From: Leisingera aquimarina DSM 24565
Lineage (GTDB): Bacteria > Pseudomonadota > Alphaproteobacteria > Rhodobacterales > Rhodobacteraceae
NCBI RefSeq assembly: GCF_000473165.1
Contig: NZ_KI421504.1
Location: forward strand, 2,588,009-2,652,008
Direction of reading: 5' to 3'
DNA length: 64,000 nt
Shown: positions 41,886 through 50,565 of the stretch, piece after piece
Layout of the letters: each line of letters starts with the position of its first letter
Position numbering within the stretch: position 1 is the first letter of the stretch
The notes under the pieces: generated by a model
Database searches by the model: none
What the model was told of the DNA's origin: nothing
Seen by the model: the letters and a program-made list of their open reading frames with translations, nothing else
Made by a program: the position numbers and the translations under genes

Positions 41886-42998
41886 TTAATCTTTTTCGGT
41901 GGCCGCCCGCGTCTCGCGGGGGGCAGTATCATCTTGGGTATGCGCACCGGCAGATGCAACCCGCGCAGCCAGTTTTTCGGCGAATCCATGCTGTGCCAGC
42001 CGGAACGCCAGCTTTACCGCAGCGGACACCCCCATGGCATCAGCGCCGCCGTGGGATTTGACCACAGTGCCGTTAAGCCCCAGGAACACGCCGCCGTTGA
42101 CCCGCCGCGGGTCCATCCGTTTTGACAGCCGTTTCAACGAGGTCATCGCCAGAACAGCGGCAATTTTTGACAGGAAGGAGAATTCAAACGCCTCCCGCAA
42201 TGCCGTGCGCATCACCCGCGCTGTGCCTTCGCCGGTCTTGATCGCCACATTGCCGGTAAAGCCGTCGGTGACAATCACATCAGCGGTGTTGCCGGGGATA
42301 TCGCTGCCTTCGACAAAGCCCACAAACTCATAGCTCGATTGCGCCGCATTGTCCGCAATCAGCGCATGGGCCTCTTTCAGCACGGCACTGCCCTTGTGCT
42401 CTTCGGTGCCCACGTTCAGCAAGCCCACCCGCGGGCGGGCAATGTCCATGGAATTGCGCACGTAGGAGGTGCCCATCAGCGCGTATTGCAGCAGGTCCTC
42501 GGCGTCCGCTTTGACGTCGGCGCCGACATCCAGCATCACGTTGAAGCCCTGCGGGTTCAGCGACGGCCACAGAATGGCGATGGCGGGCCGGTTGACGCCG
42601 GGCAGCCTGCGCAGGCGCAGCATCGACAGCGCCATCAGCGCGCCGGTATTGCCGCAGGATACAGCTCCTGCGGCCTCGCCGTTCTTGACTGCATCCAGCG
42701 CCGACCACATCGAGGTGCCCTTGCCGTTGCGCATCACCTGGGAGGGTTTGTCTTCCATGGTGACAACGTCGCGGGTGTCGCGGATCTCAACGCGGCCCTT
42801 GAGGGTGCGCTTTTTGGCGACCAGCGGTTTCAGCTGTTCGGCGGGGCCGTGCAGGATGAACCCGATATCCGGGTTCTTTTCTGCCGACATGGCAATGCCG
42901 GCCACCACAACAGCGGGGCCGGCGTCTCCGCCCATGGCGTCAACAGAAATGGTGATGCGGCCGGCTTCTGCCTGATTTTGATCGGGTTTACCCGTCAT
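41886..42998 (-). CDS. plsX: phosphate acyltransferase PlsX
   Basis: A 370-residue enzyme that makes acyl-phosphate from acyl-ACP for phospholipid synthesis. Family blocks: ITISVDAMGGDAGPAVVVAG at the start, DTRDVVTMEDKPSQVMRNGK, VSCGNTGALMALSMLRLRRL, and VIVTDGFTGNVAIKTGEGTA. A C-terminal extension (SAGAHTQDDTAPRETRAATE) is longer than usual. Located between rpmF and fabH, the standard arrangement. Confidence 0.96.
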   Translation of the reverse strand: MTGKPDQNQAEAGRITISVDAMGGDAGPAVVVAGIAMSAEKNPDIGFILHGPAEQLKPLVAKKRTLKGRVEIRDTRDVVTMEDKPSQVMRNGKGTSMWSALDAVKNGEAAGAVSCGNTGALMALSMLRLRRLPGVNRPAIAILWPSLNPQGFNVMLDVGADVKADAEDLLQYALMGTSYVRNSMDIARPRVGLLNVGTEEHKGSAVLKEAHALIADNAAQSSYEFVGFVEGSDIPGNTADVIVTDGFTGNVAIKTGEGTARVMRTALREAFEFSFLSKIAAVLAMTSLKRLSKRMDPRRVNGGVFLGLNGTVVKSHGGADAMGVSAAVKLAFRLAQHGFAEKLAARVASAGAHTQDDTAPRETRAATEKD

Positions 42999-43034
42999 GC
43001 GAAAGCCTGCCTGGCATCAGATCCTGTCCGTGGC

Positions 43035-43241
43035 TTATGCCGCGTCTTCGTCGATCTCGATCTCGTCAGCCGCTGCGACGATTTCCTTGTCGTCGTAATG
43101 GCCGCAGGAGGGGCATACGTGGTGCGGGCGCTTCAGCTCGCCGCAGTTGCCGCATTCGTTCGGGTTTGCAGCAACCAGTGCATCGTGCGCGCGGCGGTTG
43201 TTGCGGCGCGATTTGGATACTTTATTCTGTTGGACGGCCAT
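43035..43241 (-). CDS. rpmF: 50S ribosomal protein L32
   Basis: A 68-residue L32: [20 protein letters not shown] then the zinc ribbon [20 protein letters not shown] with both CxxC pairs, and an acidic tail ([10 protein letters not shown]) longer than in most bacteria. It lies just upstream of plsX, 36 bases before its start, a conserved order in bacteria. Confidence 0.97.
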   Translation of the reverse strand: MAVQQNKVSKSRRNNRRAHDALVAANPNECGNCGELKRPHHVCPSCGHYDDKEIVAAADEIEIDEDAA

Positions 43242-43437
43242 GTCTCAACCTTTGTCTGTTTGGGCCTTGGGGCCATCCCCGCGGCGCGATTGCGTTCTGT
43301 TCGATCAGTCTGACGTGCGTTTAGGCGCCTGCCCAAGCATTGTCCAACCAAAAATTCCGATGAGCGCGCGAAAATACTGCGAATCTCCGGCGGCGCAAGG
43401 TGTTTTTTAGGGCAGCACCGCCGCCGGTTCCAGATGC

Positions 43438-43459
43438 AATTTCCGCAAGAGCGGAAATT
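43438..43459. terminator. hairpin between DUF177 and rpmF genes
   Basis: AATTTCCGC AAGA GCGGAAATT, a nine-base perfect stem six bases after the DUF177 stop (minus strand). No clear T-run: may attenuate transcription into rpmF, or be an mRNA 3' end. Confidence 0.5.
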
Positions 43460-43464
43460 CCGGC

Positions 43465-44001
43465 TTAGTCTTCGTCTTTCAACAGCCCGCGCAGCGCGCC
43501 AAGACCGGCAAACGGGCGGGCGTCCTCGTCACGCATCGGTTCGGCACCCGGCTTGGTGTAGACCGCTTCGCCCAGTTCGGCACCGTCTTTGCGCGGGTAG
43601 ACGGGGATATGCAGCGCCAGCGCCTCGGCCATCACGGCGCCCGGATCGATATGGCTGCCAAGTGCCTCGGTGCTGTCATCCTCGGGCATTTCCGCCTCGT
43701 CTTCTTCCGGGACCTCCATGCGGGAGAGGTAAGTGATGCTGACTTTTTCCTCGATCCGTGTGGTCACCGGCTCCAGTGTCACCACACAGTCCTGCACCAC
43801 AGTGGCGCCCAAAGATCCGGTCAGCTGCCAGTCGCGTTTGCCAAGCGCCTTGATCTCGCCGGTAAAGCGGGTTTTGCGCAGGGCGTTCACTCCCAGCTCG
43901 GCTGCCAGTGCGGCCAGATCTGCTTTATCCGGGACAATTTCAAAGGCGGTCGGGGTGTTTTGCGGCAGATCCGCCACCCGCAGTGCGGTGCTCTCAGACA
44001 T
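43465..44001 (-). CDS. DUF177/YceD-family protein
   Basis: A 178-residue YceD-type protein, always found upstream of rpmF. Text: LRVADLPQNTPTAFEIVPDK, FTGEIKALGKRDWQLTGSLG, DCVVTLEPVTTRIEEKVSIT, and a C-terminal region ARPFAGLGALRGLLKDED. YceD has been linked to 23S rRNA maturation in other bacteria. It is the first gene of the rpmF-plsX-fabH-ihfA-merR transcription unit, with a ~220-base spacer before rpmF. Confidence 0.9.
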   Translation of the reverse strand: MSESTALRVADLPQNTPTAFEIVPDKADLAALAAELGVNALRKTRFTGEIKALGKRDWQLTGSLGATVVQDCVVTLEPVTTRIEEKVSITYLSRMEVPEEDEAEMPEDDSTEALGSHIDPGAVMAEALALHIPVYPRKDGAELGEAVYTKPGAEPMRDEDARPFAGLGALRGLLKDED

Positions 44002-44102
44002 AATCGGGGACTTTCGTTTCTTGAACCGGAAGCGGTCATTAGGTAATCGGGTTCAAAGACGTATTCAAGCCGCGCATTGCGGCATAAGGCCGGGGGGCAG
44101 TC

Positions 44103-44576
44103 ATGGTTGCTAAGGCATTACACTTCAAGTCGGTTCTGCGCGGAGCGGTTTTTGCTGCGGCGGGGCTGGCACTGGCGGCCTGTTCGTCGATTTACCGCAA
44201 GCACGGGTATGTGCCGACACCGGACCAGTTGGCCGAAGTGGTTCCGGGGATCGACACACGGGATTCGGTGGCCGAAAGCGTCGGCATCCCGTCTTCAACC
44301 GGCGTGCTGAACGACAGCGGCTATTATTACGTGGCGACCCGGTTCCGCCACTACGGCGCCGCAGCCCCGAAACCGGTGGCACGCGATCTGGTCGCGATCA
44401 GCTTTGACACCGCCGGGGTAGTGCAGGGGATTGAACGGTTCAGCCTGGAAGACGGCAAGGTGGTGCCGCTGGAACGCCGGGTGACCAGCTCCAGCGTGCA
44501 GGACAACACGTTCCTGCGCCAGCTCTTGGGCAGCCTGGGCAACTTCGGCCCCGATCAGTTCCTGCAGGACCAATAA
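44103..44576 (+). CDS. bamE: outer-membrane protein assembly factor BamE (SmpA/OmlA)
   Basis: A 157-residue lipoprotein with signal VLRGAVFAAAGLALAAC (lipid Cys at residue 27) and the SmpA/OmlA domain: VPTPDQLAEVVPGIDTRDSV, SVGIPSSTGVLNDSGYYYVA and DLVAISFDTAGVVQGIERFS. BamE is an accessory part of the machine that inserts beta-barrel proteins. It is divergent from DUF177 across a ~100-base gap and followed by the OlsB-like gene. Confidence 0.92.
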   Translation: MVAKALHFKSVLRGAVFAAAGLALAACSSIYRKHGYVPTPDQLAEVVPGIDTRDSVAESVGIPSSTGVLNDSGYYYVATRFRHYGAAAPKPVARDLVAISFDTAGVVQGIERFSLEDGKVVPLERRVTSSSVQDNTFLRQLLGSLGNFGPDQFLQDQ

Positions 44577-44661
44577 GGCTGGGGGCTGCCGGTCCAGCGG
44601 GCTTCACCGGGCTGTCACTGCGCTTATGTTGAGGGCTGAGCCGGAGAGGGGGGAGGCCGCG

Positions 44662-45405
44662 ATGGCAGCGGAGCCGGACGTGCTTTTGCACAAGGGATGT
44701 TACCGCGCCCGCCTGGCGGCGGGGCTGGCGGATGTGGCGGCGGCGCAGGCACTGCGCACAGAGTGCTTTCGCACCGGCGGCACCGATTGCGACGCTTATG
44801 ATGCGGCCTGCGTGCATGTGCTGGTGGAGGAGGCGCAGACCGGTTTTCTGGTCTGCTGTTTCCGGCTGCTGGCGCTGAGGGACGGCGCGGAGCTGGGCCG
44901 CAGCTATTCGGCGCAGTTTTATGATCTGCCTGGCTTGCAAGAGTTCCAGGGCCGGATGGCGGAGCTGGGCAGGTTCTGCATCCACCCCGATTGGCACGAT
45001 CCGGATATCCTGCGCGTTGCCTGGGGGGCGGTAACTGTTTTTGTTGATGCAAACGCTATTCAGATGCTGTTTGGCTGCACGTCTTTTGCCGGCACTGCCA
45101 CGGCAGAATACCTTGACGCTTTTGCATTGCTTAAACACCGGCATCTGGCGCCGCCTTGCTGGCGCCCGCAGGTGAAGGCGCCGGAGGTGTTCCGCTTTGC
45201 TGCGCGGCTGCGGAGGAAGCCGGATGCGAAAAAGGCGCTGCTGCACATGCCGCCGTTGCTGCGCAGCTATCTGCTGATGGGCGGCTGGGTCAGCGATCAT
45301 GCGGTGGCCGATGCCCGTATGAACACGCTGCATGTGTTCACCGGGCTGGAGATCGGGGCCATTCCTGCTGCCCGCAAGCGGCTGCTCAGGGCGGTTGCCG
45401 GGTGA
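44662..45405 (+). CDS. OlsB-like GNAT acyltransferase (ornithine lipid synthesis)
   Basis: A 247-residue GNAT-type protein of the hemolysin/OlsB group. Text: GCYRARLAAGLADVAAAQAL, RTECFRTGGTDCDAYDAACV, then YSAQFYDLPGLQEFQGRMAE and LGRFCIHPDWHDPDILRVAW, followed by FGCTSFAGTATAEYLDAFAL. OlsB transfers a 3-hydroxyacyl group from ACP to ornithine in the first step of ornithine lipid synthesis, widespread in this group. ATG 44662 has GGGGGAGG upstream. The usual partner olsA is not next to it: the next gene is an ABC-F ATPase. Confidence 0.85.
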   Translation: MAAEPDVLLHKGCYRARLAAGLADVAAAQALRTECFRTGGTDCDAYDAACVHVLVEEAQTGFLVCCFRLLALRDGAELGRSYSAQFYDLPGLQEFQGRMAELGRFCIHPDWHDPDILRVAWGAVTVFVDANAIQMLFGCTSFAGTATAEYLDAFALLKHRHLAPPCWRPQVKAPEVFRFAARLRRKPDAKKALLHMPPLLRSYLLMGGWVSDHAVADARMNTLHVFTGLEIGAIPAARKRLLRAVAG

Positions 45406-45474
45406 ATTTGAGTATTTTTGAAAAGATGAAGAAGCAGCGTTGACGCGATTCTGCCGCCGGGGTAGCTGGCTGGC

Positions 45475-47283
45475 ATGGCACGTATTCCTCTTTTGCAGAT
45501 GTCCGGCATTTTCCTCACGTTTGGGGGCGATCCGGTTTTTTCCGATCTCGATCTGGTGGTCCAGCCAGGCGACCGCGTTGCCCTGGTGGGCCGCAACGGG
45601 TCGGGAAAATCCACCCTGATGAAGGTGATGGCAGGGATTGTTGAAGCGGATAAGGGCGCGATCGTGGTGCCGCCGGGCAAATCCGTCGGCTACATGGAAC
45701 AGGATCCGCAGATGACGGGCTTTGCGACGCTGGGCGATTTTGCCGCCAGCGCGCTGGACCCCGGCGAGATGTACAAGGTGGAGCGCGCGGGCGAAGGGTT
45801 GAAATTCGACCCGGCGCGGCCCGTTGAAACCGCATCGGGCGGCGAACGGCGCCGTGCGGCGCTGGCCAAGCTGATGGCCGAGGCGCCGGACCTGATGCTG
45901 CTGGACGAGCCGACCAACCACCTGGATATCGAGGCGATCACCTGGCTGGAGAACGAGCTGAAGGCCACCCGGGCGGCCTTTGTGCTGATCTCGCACGACC
46001 GGGCGTTCCTGCGGGCGCTGACAAAGGCGACGCTGTGGGTGGACCGCGGCGAAGTGCGCCGTCAGGAAAAGGGGTTTGAGCATTTTGAGGCTTGGCGCGA
46101 CAAGTTGTGGGACGAGGAAGACCAGCAGCGCCACAAGCTGAACCGGCTGATCAAATCGGAAAGCCGCTGGGCGGTGGAGGGGATTTCCGCCCGCCGCAAG
46201 CGCAACATGGGCCGGGTGCGGGCGCTGCAGGATCTGAAATCCGAACGCAGCAGCCAGATCAAGCGCCAGGGGGCGGCAGAGATGGCGCTGGATGCGGGGC
46301 CGAAATCGGGCCGCAAGGTGATCGAGGCCGAGGGCCTTGGCAAGGCGTTTGGCGGCAAAGAGATCGTCAGGGATTTTTCGCTGAAGGTGCAGCGCGGCGA
46401 CCGGGTGGCTTTTGTCGGTCCCAATGGGGCAGGCAAGACCACGCTGCTGAAGATGCTGCTGGGGTTGGAAGAGCCGGATTTCGGTTCGGTGAAGCAGGGC
46501 ACCAATCTGGAACTTGCGCTGTTCGATCAGACCCGCGATCAGCTGGATGGCAATGCGACCCTGTGGGAGAATCTGACTGCCGATCCCTTGCTGGGAATTT
46601 CCGGCAAGGCGGATCAGGTGATGGTGCGCGGCCAGCCGAAACATGTGGTGGGCTATCTGAAGGAATTCTTGTTCGACGAACGCCAGGCACGCGCTCCTGT
46701 ACGGTCGCTCTCAGGCGGCGAAAAGGCGCGGCTGCTGCTGGCACGGCTGATGGCGCGGTCCTCGAACCTGCTGGTTCTGGATGAACCGACCAACGACCTG
46801 GACGTGGAGACGCTGGACCTGCTGCAGGAGCTCTTGGACAACTACGACGGCACCGTGCTGCTGGTCAGCCACGACCGGGATTTCCTGGACCGGGTGGCGA
46901 CCACCACAATTGCTATGGAGGGCAATGGCCAGGCCACCGCCTATGCCGGCGGCTGGAGCGATTACCTGGCGCAGCGCGGTCCGCTGGAGGCGGCTGACCG
47001 GCCTGAGAAGGTGAAGCCTTCGAAGCCTAAGCCCAAGCAGGAAAGCCAGCCCAAGGACGGCCTCAGCTTCAAGGAAAAACACCGGCTGGAGGCGTTGCCG
47101 GGCGAGATTGAGCGGCTGGAAGCGGAGATCGCCAAGCTGCAGGAGCTGATGGCGGATCCGCAGCTGTTCAGCCGCGAGCCGGTCAAATTCAAGAAGGCGA
47201 CCGAGGCGCTGGTCGAGCGGCAGGAGAAACTGGCCGCGGCCGAGGAAGAATGGCTGCTGCTGGAGGAAAAGGCCGAAGGCTGA
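45475..47283 (+). CDS. ABC-F ATPase, Uup-like
   Basis: A 602-residue cytosolic ABC-F protein with two ATPase domains. Domain 1: Walker A GRNGSGKSTLMK, signature ASGGERRRAALAKL, Walker B LDEPTNHLDIE. Domain 2: Walker A GPNGAGKTTLLK, signature LSGGEKARLLLAR, Walker B LDEPTNDLDVE. The C-terminal ~80 residues form a coiled coil (LEALPGEIERLEAEIAKLQE), which is the Uup mark. ABC-F proteins act on stalled ribosomes; Uup is linked to DNA/ribosome maintenance. ATG 45475 is preceded by a modest site. Convergent with the O-acetyltransferase; a palindrome lies between. Confidence 0.92.
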   Translation: MARIPLLQMSGIFLTFGGDPVFSDLDLVVQPGDRVALVGRNGSGKSTLMKVMAGIVEADKGAIVVPPGKSVGYMEQDPQMTGFATLGDFAASALDPGEMYKVERAGEGLKFDPARPVETASGGERRRAALAKLMAEAPDLMLLDEPTNHLDIEAITWLENELKATRAAFVLISHDRAFLRALTKATLWVDRGEVRRQEKGFEHFEAWRDKLWDEEDQQRHKLNRLIKSESRWAVEGISARRKRNMGRVRALQDLKSERSSQIKRQGAAEMALDAGPKSGRKVIEAEGLGKAFGGKEIVRDFSLKVQRGDRVAFVGPNGAGKTTLLKMLLGLEEPDFGSVKQGTNLELALFDQTRDQLDGNATLWENLTADPLLGISGKADQVMVRGQPKHVVGYLKEFLFDERQARAPVRSLSGGEKARLLLARLMARSSNLLVLDEPTNDLDVETLDLLQELLDNYDGTVLLVSHDRDFLDRVATTTIAMEGNGQATAYAGGWSDYLAQRGPLEAADRPEKVKPSKPKPKQESQPKDGLSFKEKHRLEALPGEIERLEAEIAKLQELMADPQLFSREPVKFKKATEALVERQEKLAAAEEEWLLLEEKAEG

Positions 47284-47313
47284 GGCGGTTGTTCCGGTTA
47301 GGACAGCAAGGCT

Positions 47314-47345
47314 GACCAAATGTTTCGCGCGCGAAACATTTGGTC
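47314..47345. terminator. 32-base perfect palindrome after the ABC-F gene
   Basis: GACCAAATGTTTCGCG followed directly by its exact inverse, with no loop bases. It lies between convergent genes and can form a bidirectional terminator or a protein-binding site. Confidence 0.6.
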
Positions 47346-47428
47346 AAAGATGTTGCCGTAAAATTTTGGAATTTATCAGGAAATTTGAATTGCAGGTTAA
47401 GGTGGCGGCCGCTGCCTTGAACTTTTGA

Positions 47429-47983
47429 TTACTTGCGCCGAGGACGCGCGGGATTGCCGGTTACGGTTTCACCAGCCGCGACGTCCCTGGTCACAACCGC
47501 GCCGGCTCCGACGATGGCGCCATCACCGATGGTAACTCCCGGCAAAAGGATCGCGCCGCCGCCGATCCAGACGTCGGTACCCAGGGTGACGGGGCGGGCG
47601 ATCTCCAGCCCCTGGGCGCGCAACGCCCTGTCCATGTGGTGCTGGGCGCAGTAGATCTGCACATTCGGCCCCAGCATGGTGCCGTCGCCGATAGTGACGG
47701 CTGCGGTGTCCAGAATGGTGCAGCCGGCGTTCAAATAGACGTTGTGGCCGAGGGTGATGTTGATGCCATAAGCGCAATGAAACGGCGCTTCGATCAGGCA
47801 GTTTGCGCCGTGGCCGGCAAAGAGTTTTGCCAGGGCCGGGCTGAACTGGGCGGCGGGATCGAGCGGTGCGGTGTTGTGCTGATGCACCGCGGTGCGGGCC
47901 TGATACCGCAACGCCCCCAGTTCGCTGTCCTGGCAACAGTACCAGTCGCCAGCCAGCATTTTCTGCCGTTCGGTTTTGCTCAT
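47429..47983 (-). CDS. sugar O-acetyltransferase (maltose/galactoside acetyltransferase type)
   Basis: A 184-residue left-handed beta-helix acetyltransferase. The N-terminal ERQKMLAGDWYCCQDSELGA is the sugar-acetyltransferase start. The hexapeptide repeats run through FHCAYGINITLGHNVYLNAG and DTAAVTIGDGTMLGPNVQIY to WIGGGAILLPGVTIGDGAIV, with the catalytic His in YCAQHHMD. ATG 47983 has GGAGGCC upstream; the longer ATG 48016 is rejected. The substrate cannot be named. Confidence 0.9.
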   Translation of the reverse strand: MSKTERQKMLAGDWYCCQDSELGALRYQARTAVHQHNTAPLDPAAQFSPALAKLFAGHGANCLIEAPFHCAYGINITLGHNVYLNAGCTILDTAAVTIGDGTMLGPNVQIYCAQHHMDRALRAQGLEIARPVTLGTDVWIGGGAILLPGVTIGDGAIVGAGAVVTRDVAAGETVTGNPARPRRK

Positions 47984-48039
47984 CGGGGCCTCCGTGAGAG
48001 AGTGAATGGCTGGCACGGGGGATTGTCAATGACCGGGGG

Positions 48040-48175
48040 AATCTCCCGCGCCCGCAGGTGCCTTGGCTGCGCCAACGCGCCTTTGTGCGGCCTTGGGCCG
48101 CGCGTTGCTGCGCAACGCTGAAAGTTTTTGCTGAGAAGCGCTTCAGGAGCAGGTTTGCCCTGAAGACGCCATTTC
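48040..48175. repeat. dispersed intergenic repeat, copy C
   Basis: Starts CTCCCGCGCCCGCAGG and includes GGTTTGCCCTGAAGACGCC at its end, matching copy D (50172) at both ends. Lies between two minus-strand genes. Confidence 0.6.
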
Positions 48176-48207
48176 GAGTGTGTGACCGGCAAGCAGCGGC
48201 AGGCGGT

Positions 48208-48963
48208 TCAGCGCATCCGCAAGGCGCCATCGATGCGGATAACCTCGCCGTTGAGGTAGCCCATCTCGACGATGAAGCCTGCCAGACGTCCGTATTCGCC
48301 CGGGTCGCCCAGGCGGGCGGGGTTCGGCACGTCTGCCGCCAGCTGCTGCTGCACCTCTTCCGGCAGGCCGGCCAGCATAGGCGTCATGAAGATGCCGGGG
48401 GCGATGGTCATCACCCGGATGCCCGAGGACGCCAGATCGCGCGCCATCGGCAGGCACATGCCGGCCACGCCGCCCTTGGAAGCGGCATAGGCGGCCTGGC
48501 CCTTTTGGCCGTCAAAGGCCGCGATGGAGGCGGTGTTGATGATCACCCCGCGGGCGCCGTCTGCGTCGGGGGTGTTCTTGGCGATTTCCACTGCAGCGAG
48601 GCGGGCGACGTTGAAAGTGCCGACCAGGTTGATGTCGATGGTGCGCTTGTAGGCATCGAGCGGATGGGCGCCGTCCTTGCCGACGGTCTTGGCGCCAATG
48701 GCGATGCCGGCGCAATTCACGCAGGCCGTGATCTTGCCCATCTTTTCCACCGCATGGGCGATTGCAGCATTGACGGACTCTTCGCTGGTGACATCGGTTT
48801 GGGCAAAATGCCCGCCGATTTCCTGCGCGACCGAGGCGCCGCGGTCGGCGTCGCGGTCCAGGATGGTGACCTGGGCGCCTTGTTCGGCAAAGTAGCGGGC
48901 AGTGGCCTCGCCCAGGCCCGAGGCGGCGCCGGTGACAATGGCAGCGGTGTCTGCAAGTTTCAT
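48208..48963 (-). CDS. SDR-family dehydrogenase, 3-hydroxyacyl-CoA type
   Basis: A 251-residue short-chain dehydrogenase. The cofactor motif is [20 protein letters not shown]; the catalytic Ser is in [20 protein letters not shown] and the YxxxK is YAASKGG. The text resembles type II 3-hydroxyacyl-CoA dehydrogenases (HSD17B10-like; IKGF-type end [10 protein letters not shown]). Such enzymes oxidise 3-hydroxyacyl-CoA in fatty-acid or amino-acid breakdown. A TetR-type palindrome lies 24-37 bases upstream. No other beta-oxidation gene is next to it. Confidence 0.92.
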   Translation of the reverse strand: MKLADTAAIVTGAASGLGEATARYFAEQGAQVTILDRDADRGASVAQEIGGHFAQTDVTSEESVNAAIAHAVEKMGKITACVNCAGIAIGAKTVGKDGAHPLDAYKRTIDINLVGTFNVARLAAVEIAKNTPDADGARGVIINTASIAAFDGQKGQAAYAASKGGVAGMCLPMARDLASSGIRVMTIAPGIFMTPMLAGLPEEVQQQLAADVPNPARLGDPGEYGRLAGFIVEMGYLNGEVIRIDGALRMR

Positions 48964-48986
48964 GAGCGGGGCTCCTCCCGGTTATC

Positions 48987-49000
48987 TGAACATTCGTTCA
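48987..49000 (-). promoter_or_regulatory. TetR-type operator palindrome upstream of the SDR gene
   Basis: TGAAC ATTC GTTCA, a perfect five-base inverted repeat with a four-base centre, about 30 bases upstream of the SDR start. It matches the GAAC-N4-GTTC style of TetR/FadR-type regulators of fatty-acid genes. Confidence 0.5.
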
Positions 49001-49052
49001 TATAATGGAGGCGGCCTGCATCTGTCCAGCGGGACGGGACGTCGCGGGGCGG

Positions 49053-49979
49053 TCAGGCGCCCATCTGCCGCCGGTCCAGCAGTGTCAGGGGGCGTAAAAG
49101 ACGGCCCAAAGGCGGCCAAAGGCCCCAGGTTCCACCCAGGCGGTGCGCCTTGGCGCCGGTGCCGAGTTTGAATCGGGCAAGCCCAGGCGCGCGCCCGGTA
49201 TCGATTAAGCCAAAGTCGAGGCGGCAGATGCCCTTGGCGGCAAGCCAGCATGCGGCCTCCCACAGCAACAGGGGATGGGCGCTGAGCTGTTTGCCGCGCG
49301 CGGTGGTATGCGCGATGTGATAGGTGGCGCTGCTGCCATGGGTGAGGATCAGGATGGCGGCGACCGGGTCCTTGCCCTCGAACGCCTGGAACAGCTTGGC
49401 CTTGCCTTTGTTTTCGCGCGCATAGGCGAGGGTGAGGGGGAGGGGCCAGCTGCGGTAGCCGCGGGCGGTTTGCTGTTTGGCGTCGGCCGCAAACAGCCAG
49501 TGGCGCGGGTCGTGCGGCAAGTTCTGCCGGGTGAGGCGCAGGCCCTGGGATTTGCCGTGGTTCAGACGGTTGCGCCATTTCTGGTGCAGGGCTGTCCGGC
49601 GCTGTTCGGGGTCGCCGGTCAGATCCCAAAGCGCCGCATGCGCCGGGGTGACAAGCGGCACCGCACCAAGGCGGGCGAGCTGCGGCGCGGGTGTTTCCGG
49701 CGACAGGATCAGCGGGGTGCGGCCCAGCCCGCGCGCGCGCAAGGCTGCCATCAGGGGCGCGGTGTTTCTCAAATCCGCCCGGTTCACCATCGCCAGGCGC
49801 AGCCCGCCAGGCAGGCGGCGATGCAAAACCAGCAGGTTCTGTGCGTCTTCCAGCATCAGCGGGTCCTGCCCGCAGGCCATCAGCGCGCGGGCAAACTCCG
49901 GCGATTGCTGGAGGGCGCGGGGCTGGGGGCGGCTGGTGGCCGCTGCGGGGATATCGGGATCGGGGGCACTGTCGAACAT
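49053..49979 (-). CDS. GNAT-type acyltransferase, FemAB-like
   Basis: A 308-residue protein of the FemAB-like GNAT type. ATG 49979 (MFDSAPDPDIPAAATSRP) is the first convincing start; the frame is open to 50297 but the extra residues are low-quality. Text: MLEDAQNLLVLHRRLPGGLR, WRNRLNHGKSQGLRLTRQNL, then FQAFEGKDPVAAILILTHGS and ICRLDFGLIDTGRAPGLARF. FemAB-like proteins add amino acids or acyl groups to envelope material. Divergent from a 45-aa membrane protein. Confidence 0.82.
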   Translation of the reverse strand: MFDSAPDPDIPAAATSRPQPRALQQSPEFARALMACGQDPLMLEDAQNLLVLHRRLPGGLRLAMVNRADLRNTAPLMAALRARGLGRTPLILSPETPAPQLARLGAVPLVTPAHAALWDLTGDPEQRRTALHQKWRNRLNHGKSQGLRLTRQNLPHDPRHWLFAADAKQQTARGYRSWPLPLTLAYARENKGKAKLFQAFEGKDPVAAILILTHGSSATYHIAHTTARGKQLSAHPLLLWEAACWLAAKGICRLDFGLIDTGRAPGLARFKLGTGAKAHRLGGTWGLWPPLGRLLRPLTLLDRRQMGA

Positions 49980-50025
49980 GAGGCCATTAACGCGGTGGAA
50001 ACCTAAATCATGGTTAACTTCCGGC

Positions 50026-50163
50026 ATGAAGCAAACAAAACAGATCATGGGGCAGGCGGCAGCTGCCCCGCGGATGACCAAGGCAGCGGCGCTGCTGATT
50101 GCCATCGGGCTGTCGGTGCCGGTGTTTCTGGTGCTGACGCTGGTTGAAAAGGTGCTGTTATAG
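50026..50163 (+). CDS. 45-residue single-span membrane protein
   Basis: A short ORF: KQTKQIMGQAAAAPRMTKAA followed by a transmembrane segment ALLIAIGLSVPVFLVLTLVE and KVLL. ATG 50026 lies 46 bases from the start of the GNAT gene in divergent orientation, with a TTCCGGC site upstream (weak). I recall a similar tiny protein elsewhere in the Roseobacter group. No function known. Confidence 0.6.
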   Translation: MKQTKQIMGQAAAAPRMTKAAALLIAIGLSVPVFLVLTLVEKVLL

Positions 50164-50171
50164 AGGCTGCC

Positions 50172-50320
50172 GGGAGGGCTCCCGCGCCCGCAGGCGCATT
50201 GGCTCGCCAATACGCCTTTGTGCGGCCCTGGGCGTGGCGCCGCGTTGCAGCGCAAGGAAGTTGGCTGAGAGGCGCTTAAGGGCAGGTTTGCCCTCAAGGC
50301 GCCTGTTTGAGTTTACCCTG
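50172..50320. repeat. dispersed intergenic repeat, copy D (longest)
   Basis: Begins GGAGGGCTCCCGCGCCCGCA; the last part forms a long inverted repeat, GGCGCTTAAGGGC AGGTTT GCCCTCAAGGCGCC. Shares its start with copies A, B, C and E, and its end with C and E. Confidence 0.65.
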
Positions 50321-50514
50321 GCCATCCCCGCCTCAAGGATAAACCGTGCTGCGCACGGCGGCTGCGCCGTCCTTGACCCGGCGCTGGCCTGTTCCGGCGT
50401 GTGCCTTGAAGGAAGCGCGACCGCGCCGCGCGGCTGCGCGGCGCCATGCCCAACCATGAAGGCCCATCTATGATGGGGCTGGAATGGGCGGGAGGGCTTG
50501 CTGCAAATAGAAAA

Positions 50515-50532
50515 GGGAGCGCGGCGGCTCCC
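50515..50532 (-). terminator. rho-independent terminator of tyrS
   Basis: GGGAGC GCGGCG GCTCCC stem with AAAA just upstream on the plus strand, so TTTT follows on the minus strand. About 33 bases after the tyrS stop. Confidence 0.8.
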
Positions 50533-50565
50533 CTGTATTGTGTCATTCCGGCCTGTTCAGCCTGC

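Larger units (their letters stand above)
50164..50565. other. intergenic: dispersed repeat copy D and tyrS terminator
   Basis: About 400 bases between the 45-aa membrane protein and tyrS. The first half is repeat copy D; the second half is GC-rich, with a terminator at 50515-50532. No additional gene was recognised. Confidence 0.5.
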
